In this document: one piece after another, positions 37,581 to 41,915 of the stretch
Numbering within the stretch: the first letter of the stretch is position 1
Layout of the letters: every line of letters begins with the position of its first letter
Origin: a virus
IMG/VR virus record: IMGVR_UViG_3300028384_000793
Coordinates: 1-41,915 of that record
Direction: 5' to 3' (one strand)
Length of the DNA stretch: 41,915 bases
Notes under the pieces: generated by a model
The model's database searches: none
Seen by the model: only the letters and a program-made list of their open reading frames with translations
What the model was told of the DNA's origin: nothing
Position numbers and translations under genes: made by a program

Positions 37581-37930
37581 CAGTTAGACGATTGGACGAA
37601 AACGGCGACATCACGACAAGTGGTGTACAATTCATTACCGGAACTGACGAGATCGCTCAAACGATTAAAACGCGCTTGCGGTTGTATCTTGGTGAGTATT
37701 TTCGAGACATCACAGACGGTACACCGTGGTTTCAATCGATACTCGGTAAAGGAACAAGTTTGAACAACAAAGAAGCACTGTTAAGAAACCGAATTATTCA
37801 AACCGACGGTGTACACGAAATAACGAAATTTGAGACAGAGTTCGACAATGATAGTCGTACTTATTCGATCACTGTGAATGTATTAACAGACGACGGTGCT
37901 GTTGAATTGGGGTTATCTAACAATGGCTAG
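37577..37930 (+). CDS. Baseplate wedge protein (gp25/gpW-like)
   Basis: The product is 117 aa and overlaps the spike stop by ATGA. GVQFITGTDEIAQTIKTRLR near 16-36, LGEYFRDITDGTPWFQSILG near 39-58, then LLRNRIIQTDGVHEI are typical of gp25-like/DUF2634 wedge proteins that start sheath assembly on the baseplate. It overlaps the next gene by 8 bases. Confidence 0.85.
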   Translation: MTVRRLDENGDITTSGVQFITGTDEIAQTIKTRLRLYLGEYFRDITDGTPWFQSILGKGTSLNNKEALLRNRIIQTDGVHEITKFETEFDNDSRTYSITVNVLTDDGAVELGLSNNG

Positions 37931-39131
37931 CATAGACGACAAAACGGGCTACTTGCTCAAAACACAAAATGAATGGTTTGCAGAAGAACGCGACCTTTAT
38001 TTAGACATCGACAGTGATTGGAACCTTGACCCGTCCACACCGGACGGTCTGAAAATGGCTTCCGACGCTGAAACGTTTGCTAACCTTGACGAAACATTGC
38101 AAGCAGCTTACAACTCGAAAGACCCAGCAAAGGCGACTAAAACGGACTTGGACACGATTTGTAAAATCACCGGAACAGTTCGAGAAGACGGAACACCATC
38201 AAGCGTCACTGTCACACTGGGTGGTGTGTCCGGCACGTTGGTTCCAGCAGGCAAGACGATCAAGTCGACATATGACGACACACTGTGGACGATTGATTCA
38301 GACTCGACAATCGGTGTTGGTGGTACAGTGTCAACAACCGCCACGTGCACCACAGTAGGTGCAACCGAAGCGAGTATCGGAACAATCACAAAGATTGTGG
38401 ACGTGGTCGGTGGTTGGCAAACTGTCACGAACACCACAGTTGCCACGCTTGGTACGGACGAACAGTCCGACGCGTCGTTGCGTCTTGAACGTCAGTTGTC
38501 TGTTGCTCGATCCGGCAACTATCAAATCGACAATATGATTGCGGGTATTTACGCCGTTGATGACGTTCGTCGTGTTCTAGTGAATGACAATGATACAGAC
38601 TCGACAGATTCGAACGGTGTTCCAGCACATAACACATACGCTATTGTTGACGGTGGAACAGATGAAGACGTTGCACTTGCTATTTATTTGAGAAAGGGTG
38701 CCGGTACACCGTTATATCACGCCGCCACACCTGTGACGGTGACGGTGACAAGTCCAACGTATCCAACAAACACAAAAGACATTAAATTTTCACGACCTAT
38801 TTATGACGATATGATCGTCGGTGTCACTGTTGAGAATGGTTCGTCACTACCAAGCGACGCGGAAGACGCTATCGCGGAAGCTATTGTCGCATACGCGAAC
38901 GGTGAATCAGACATTTCAACATCAAGCGGTTTCAACTTGCTTGGTTTTGGCATAGGTGAAGACGTTGCACCAGGTCGACTATACACACCCGTCAATCAGT
39001 ACATCGGTCAATATGGTGACGCGTATTGTTCGGGTATTGTGATCGACGGAAGTACTGGTATTCGATCGATTGATTTCAATGCGTTAAGTCGTTGGTCTAC
39101 TGCAAACATCACGGTGGTGATAAATGAGTAA
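37923..39131 (+). CDS. Baseplate J-like protein
   Basis: The product is 402 aa. I chose the ATG at 37923 (MASIDDKTGYLLK); the frame could extend to 37896 within the previous gene. The Mu gp47/P2 gpJ-like order is visible: YLDIDSDWNLDPSTPDGLKM near 29-48, LDTICKITGTVREDGTPS near 78, VTVTLGGVSGTLVPAGKTI near 97-115, LRLERQLSVARSGNYQIDN near 188 and VRRVLVNDNDTD near 216. It forms the baseplate wedge periphery. Confidence 0.88.
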   Translation: MASIDDKTGYLLKTQNEWFAEERDLYLDIDSDWNLDPSTPDGLKMASDAETFANLDETLQAAYNSKDPAKATKTDLDTICKITGTVREDGTPSSVTVTLGGVSGTLVPAGKTIKSTYDDTLWTIDSDSTIGVGGTVSTTATCTTVGATEASIGTITKIVDVVGGWQTVTNTTVATLGTDEQSDASLRLERQLSVARSGNYQIDNMIAGIYAVDDVRRVLVNDNDTDSTDSNGVPAHNTYAIVDGGTDEDVALAIYLRKGAGTPLYHAATPVTVTVTSPTYPTNTKDIKFSRPIYDDMIVGVTVENGSSLPSDAEDAIAEAIVAYANGESDISTSSGFNLLGFGIGEDVAPGRLYTPVNQYIGQYGDAYCSGIVIDGSTGIRSIDFNALSRWSTANITVVINE

Positions 39132-39753
39132 TAGAAGTTACGCACAATATGCAGACAAACCAAAAATCACGCAGTGGTTGGACATTGTACCGACTATGTC
39201 ACTGCAATTGGTCGACACCGTTCAACTTGTAAGAACCAGTTATGACATAGACACGGCAACAACTCATGAACTTGACATCATTGGTCGTATTGTTGCACAG
39301 TCGCGAGACTTTGAATCTTATATTAGTGCTGACTCATTATATCTCGGATCGAGCAATGCAAATTTAGGTGGTATGAACGCACAATTAAAACCGGCGACGT
39401 CAAGAATTTCACAATCTGTGTCGAACGATATTTACCGTACTTTGATCAAAGCCAAGATTGCGAAAAACAATTCAGACGGAACAATTGAATCCGTACTTGC
39501 AAGTATTAACTTCATCACTGGCGTGGAAATATTGAGCGTTACGGAAGGTGACATGAGTTTCGGTATCAACTTTGCTGACGGAATAGGTGAATTGGCTCGA
39601 TTCCTGTTAACCACTTTTGATGTAATACCAAAAAACCAAGGTGTTCGATTCTTGGGTTTCACAGAAGAACCATTCGTAACACGATTAGGACGGAATCAGT
39701 TGAAAACACCTTCACCATTTGAAAGAAACACACAGTTGACAGGAGCATTTTAA
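39124..39753 (+). CDS. Baseplate protein (DUF2612, tail protein I-like)
   Basis: The product is 209 aa and overlaps baseplate J by 8 bases. TTHELDIIGRIVAQSRDF near 45-62 and VSNDIYRTLIKAKIAKNNSD near 99-118 are characteristic of DUF2612. GTIESVLASINFITG follows. This protein joins the wedge to the tail fibre. The gene order J, DUF2612, fibre is the usual one. Confidence 0.85.
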   Translation: MSNRSYAQYADKPKITQWLDIVPTMSLQLVDTVQLVRTSYDIDTATTHELDIIGRIVAQSRDFESYISADSLYLGSSNANLGGMNAQLKPATSRISQSVSNDIYRTLIKAKIAKNNSDGTIESVLASINFITGVEILSVTEGDMSFGINFADGIGELARFLLTTFDVIPKNQGVRFLGFTEEPFVTRLGRNQLKTPSPFERNTQLTGAF

Positions 39754-40674
39754 ATGTTAAATATTTATAGTAAATATGCACCGAACGCGAACGTTGCTAA
39801 CACCAATTACCCACACGGGAGTGGTAAAGACGAATCAGCGAGCGGTACGAATGACGGAACACCACTCGAAATGGACTGGTATAACGACATGCTTGGTTAT
39901 AGTGAGGCGTTACTCGCCGAGGCAGGTGTCGAACCAAGTGGAAACGCTGACACGGCTGTGAACTCGGATCGAATGAAAGCTTTTCGTATTGCCGCAATAC
40001 GTGTCGAAACGGCTGTTGCGTACTCAGGTGGTGACGTGTCAACAGTAGGTGTGATTGCACTTGTCACTGGTGAAGATGTCACCAATTACAGTCACATTGT
40101 CGATGGTGATTCACTGACTCGTTGGTCAGTTGGTTCAGTCACCGGAACATTTGCGGGTGATTTCAATCCTAGTAATGGCATCGATAGTGGTTTAAGCGGT
40201 GCGCTTGTTCAGGTTTCAATAGGTACAGCGGCACAACAAAACCTAACTAATGGTGGAGCGGCTGGCGATGTGTTCCATGATGGCGATGTGGCTAGCTCGG
40301 CTGAAATAACAGCTGGGGTTTCTGGGAAAGTTATAGTTGACAACGAGTTAAAAGGCAGTGAGTACTCATTCCTAGTTGATCAAGAGTTAATAGACCTATC
40401 TGGTACAAGAACGATAGGAGGCACCGTTACAAACACTAGTGGAAAGGCGCGCTGGTGTAGTGTTACTCTGTCACACGGCATAGGTAACAGTCAGACAATC
40501 GCTACAGTAACTAATTCGTCTGGGAGTGTACAAATAGAAAGCTCAAAAACAACAAACGCAGTTGGAGTAGAAGCTACGGTAACTTTCCTTGTCCCTAACG
40601 GAGAGCAATACACTGTTACTTCAGACACTTCAAGTGGTACGTTAGTAAAATGGATAGAAACGGAGAATAAATGA
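39754..40674 (+). CDS. Tail fibre / receptor-binding protein
   Basis: The product is 306 aa and follows DUF2612 directly. The N-terminal 80 residues are polar and conserved-looking (IYSKYAPNANVANTNYPHGS, then DGTPLEMDWYNDMLGYSEAL), as in fibres that attach to DUF2612 baseplates. From about residue 150 the codon choice changes (more GCT, AGC, CTA) and the protein becomes Gly/Ser/Thr-rich beta structure. This points to a recombined C-terminal receptor-binding part. Confidence 0.78.
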   Translation: MLNIYSKYAPNANVANTNYPHGSGKDESASGTNDGTPLEMDWYNDMLGYSEALLAEAGVEPSGNADTAVNSDRMKAFRIAAIRVETAVAYSGGDVSTVGVIALVTGEDVTNYSHIVDGDSLTRWSVGSVTGTFAGDFNPSNGIDSGLSGALVQVSIGTAAQQNLTNGGAAGDVFHDGDVASSAEITAGVSGKVIVDNELKGSEYSFLVDQELIDLSGTRTIGGTVTNTSGKARWCSVTLSHGIGNSQTIATVTNSSGSVQIESSKTTNAVGVEATVTFLVPNGEQYTVTSDTSSGTLVKWIETENK

Positions 40675-41039
40675 TGCGATATTTTACAGATAACGGAATA
40701 ACATACCAGCTCGATAGCGGTCAGTATACGCAAGACGAAAAGCAGTCGTTAATTGACGGTGCTAAGAATAATGATCAGCTAGCACAAGCAAACGCTATCA
40801 TTGCTTGTGCGCCTGCTGGTTCTATTCAGTTAACAGACGAGCAGATAGAGCATCACAAAACAGGGTTGTACGAGTGGGTAGATGGCAAGCAGGTTTTAAA
40901 GCCAACCGACAACACGGTAGAAATTGCAGCACTTGAGGCAAGTATTACAGCTAGACGCTGGCGAGAAGCTTTACTAGGTAATGAAGAATCAATCGCATTC
41001 ATTGCAGAAGTTGAAGCCAAGATAGAGGTCTTACGATGA
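40671..41039 (+). CDS. Putative tail fibre assembly / fibre-associated protein
   Basis: The product is 122 aa and overlaps the fibre stop by ATGA. RYFTDNGITYQLDSGQYTQD at the start, ACAPAGSIQLTDEQIEHHKT near 45, then LEASITARRWREALLG near 84 and the acidic end resemble fibre assembly/DUF4376-like proteins (ARRWxxE). It shares the atypical codon use of the fibre C-terminus, so the two were probably acquired together. It may chaperone fibre folding. Confidence 0.65.
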   Translation: MMRYFTDNGITYQLDSGQYTQDEKQSLIDGAKNNDQLAQANAIIACAPAGSIQLTDEQIEHHKTGLYEWVDGKQVLKPTDNTVEIAALEASITARRWREALLGNEESIAFIAEVEAKIEVLR

Positions 41040-41416
41040 TTAAAACAAAGAATTTCAATCCGAACACCGATCCAAAGCTATTATGCACTTGTGGTCATCC
41101 AGAATGCGACAAACGAAGTGTTGATCAAGACACGTTGGACAAGGCACAAATTGGGCGTGAAATACTAGGTCACGCTTTAACTGTAACAAGTGGTGGTCGT
41201 TGCGGTCATCATCCGAATGAAGTACACCGAACCACACCGGCCGACCATCAAAAGTGTAAAGGTATCGACGTGTCGGTGAACGGTGCGACACGGGGCAATG
41301 TGGTGAAAGCGGGCATTGATGCAGGGTTTAATGCGATCGGTGTTGCAAAAACGTTCGTCCATTGGGGGTATCGTCCAGAACTTCCAACCGGACATGTGAC
41401 AATGTGGGTGTATTGA
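41036..41416 (+). CDS. Peptidase M15 endolysin
   Basis: The product is 126 aa, coupled by ATGA. LTVTSGGRCGHHPNE near 48-62, HQKCKGIDVSV near 71-81 (His and Asp zinc ligands) and IGVAKTFVHWGY near 101-112 (second His) fit the M15_3 family of L-alanyl-D-glutamate/DD-peptidases. The N-terminus has CTCGHPEC, an extra Cys cluster. The product would cut peptidoglycan cross-links at lysis. HVD, usual in this family, is HWG here. Confidence 0.85.
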   Translation: MIKTKNFNPNTDPKLLCTCGHPECDKRSVDQDTLDKAQIGREILGHALTVTSGGRCGHHPNEVHRTTPADHQKCKGIDVSVNGATRGNVVKAGIDAGFNAIGVAKTFVHWGYRPELPTGHVTMWVY

Positions 41417-41417
41417 T

Positions 41418-41534
41418 ATGGGTATTTTAAGTGTTTTGGGTGGTCTAGTATCACCCATTGCGAACGCGTACAAAGCCAAAAACAAAACGGTGAAACACAG
41501 CACGTACTTAATGTTGACCAATGGGAAGCGTTGA
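41418..41534 (+). CDS. Holin N-terminal part (first frame)
   Basis: The ATG at 41418 follows the endolysin stop by one base. This frame gives 38 residues (GILSVLGGLVSPIANAYKAK, then NKTVKHSTYLM) and stops with TGA at 41532-41534. The first 20 residues fit the usual start of GTA/3TM-type phage holins. The continuation of that protein family is found in the -1 frame; see the next entry. It is either the first half of a frameshifted holin or a short separate peptide whose stop overlaps the next start (TTGA). Confidence 0.5.
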   Translation: MGILSVLGGLVSPIANAYKAKNKTVKHSTYLMLTNGKR

Positions 41535-41776
41535 GCAAGCAAGCCGAGAACGGAACATGGAAAGACGAATATGTGACAATAGTCATCACATCGCCGTTCG
41601 TGTTGTTGTTCGTCGCTTCGATTTGGAGTGGTGTCACTGGCGATTCGACTTTTGTTGGTGCCGTAAACCTCGGTATTGAGAACCTTAAAAACTTAGGTGT
41701 CGACTTGGGTTATTTGATGGGTGTTGTTGTACTGGCTGCCGTTGGTATAAAAGGCGTAAAGTCTGTCATCAAATAA
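41531..41776 (+). CDS. Holin, 3TM-type C-terminal part (second frame)
   Basis: An 81-codon frame reads from TTG 41531. The frame is open further upstream (to 41417) and reads GETQHVLNVDQWEALSKQAE, which looks like genuine holin sequence. WKDEYVTIVITSPFVLLFVA is the first membrane span with the WKDE hallmark I know from phage 3TM holins. A second span is DLGYLMGVVVLAAVGIKGV. A full-length product of about 119 aa needs a -1 change in or near AAAAACAAAACGG (41478-41490). Programmed shift, natural mutation and sequence error are all possible. Confidence 0.65.
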   Translation: MSKQAENGTWKDEYVTIVITSPFVLLFVASIWSGVTGDSTFVGAVNLGIENLKNLGVDLGYLMGVVVLAAVGIKGVKSVIK

Positions 41777-41785
41777 CAAAAGTAC

Positions 41786-41908
41786 GTGATTACACAATTG
41801 ATCGTTACATTGATTGGGTTCAATATGTTATGTATCATTGTAGACATCATTGGATTAAATAATGGAATGTACCTTGGCAGACGTATCGAAACAACTAGAA
41901 GCGATTGA
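41786..41908 (+). CDS. Possible small one-TM protein (40 aa)
   Basis: The frame starts at GTG 41786 without a clear RBS and ends at TGA 41906-41908. The first 25 residues are hydrophobic (QLIVTLIGFNMLCIIVDIIG), the rest is basic. It follows the holin and overlaps the next frame. It could be a lysis accessory such as a spanin component, but it could also be a chance ORF. Confidence 0.35.
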   Translation: MITQLIVTLIGFNMLCIIVDIIGLNNGMYLGRRIETTRSD

Positions 41909-41915
41909 GAAGCGC
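41862..41915 (+). CDS. Start of a coding frame cut by the right edge
   Basis: The ATG at 41862 is preceded by TTGGA at about 8 bases. The visible residues are MECTLADVSKQLEAIEKR, a coiled-coil-like opening with no stop before the window ends. It is probably the next gene of the lysis region. Identity unknown. Confidence 0.4.
   Translation, partial: MECTLADVSKQLEAIEKR

Noticed and set aside
1-41915. Temperate lifestyle
   Set aside because: No integrase, excisionase, partition system or attachment site was seen; the TetR-like regulator alone does not show lysogeny. The window may not be the full genome, so this stays open.

Overview
The window looks like most of the genome of a small contractile-tailed bacteriophage (myovirus morphology). 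The evidence is a DUF3383-type tail sheath, tail tube, tape measure, a simple baseplate of the cyanophage Pam3 type, a large terminase, a DUF1073 portal and a DUF2184 capsid protein. The host cannot be read directly. Strong Shine-Dalgarno (GAGG) sites, sigma70-like promoters, an M15 peptidase endolysin and a lipobox lipoprotein suggest a Gram-negative, probably gammaproteobacterial, host. No integrase, rRNA, tRNA or CRISPR array was seen.

Layout. (1) 1-7919, minus strand: a tightly packed replication and nucleotide operon, read leftward. In transcription order it encodes a proline-rich protein with a LPWDERIH motif, a RecB/Cas4-like nuclease, an ssDNA-binding protein, a small helical protein, a DEDDh exonuclease, dUTPase, a small protein, a lipoprotein, a family B DNA polymerase with an N-terminal zinc ribbon, an HNH endonuclease, two small Cys-containing proteins and an edge-truncated LuxR-type HTH protein. 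(2) 7940-7983: a symmetric divergent promoter. (3) 8006-15545, plus strand: SF2 helicase, VRR-NUC-like protein, small proteins, a TetR-like HTH regulator, primase-helicase and a two-HTH DNA-binding protein. (4) 15591-16703, minus strand: an isolated protein built of tandem Cys4 modules, followed by an AT-rich, G-run-containing gap of about 500 bp. (5) 17214-41915, plus strand: late genes in the order terminase, portal, head, connector, tail, baseplate, tail fibre, lysis. Four minus-strand cassettes interrupt this block: 21802-22641 (three small genes), 25394-26206 and 28147-28839 (paralogous HNH endonucleases), and 29892-30709 (a Lar-like protein and small membrane proteins).

Regulation. A palindrome TGAC-N6-GTCA occurs 14 times exactly, plus near matches, almost always at promoters and often as pairs 27-29 bp apart. 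It overlaps the -35 box or sits directly after the -10 box. It lies upstream of the early operons, the TetR-like gene, the primase-adjacent unit, the terminase, and the point where the late operon restarts after three of the four minus-strand cassettes (the fourth carries a one-mismatch copy). I read this as a genome-wide phage regulon, with the TetR-like protein as the first candidate binder. This is inference.

Other notable points are a tail assembly chaperone whose second half is in the -1 frame behind a T-TTT-TTT heptamer, a holin gene split by a -1 frame change, a VRR-NUC protein lacking its usual central segment, a strong terminator hairpin inside an HTH gene, and late genes whose start codon lies 6-9 nt after the -10 box (probably leaderless).
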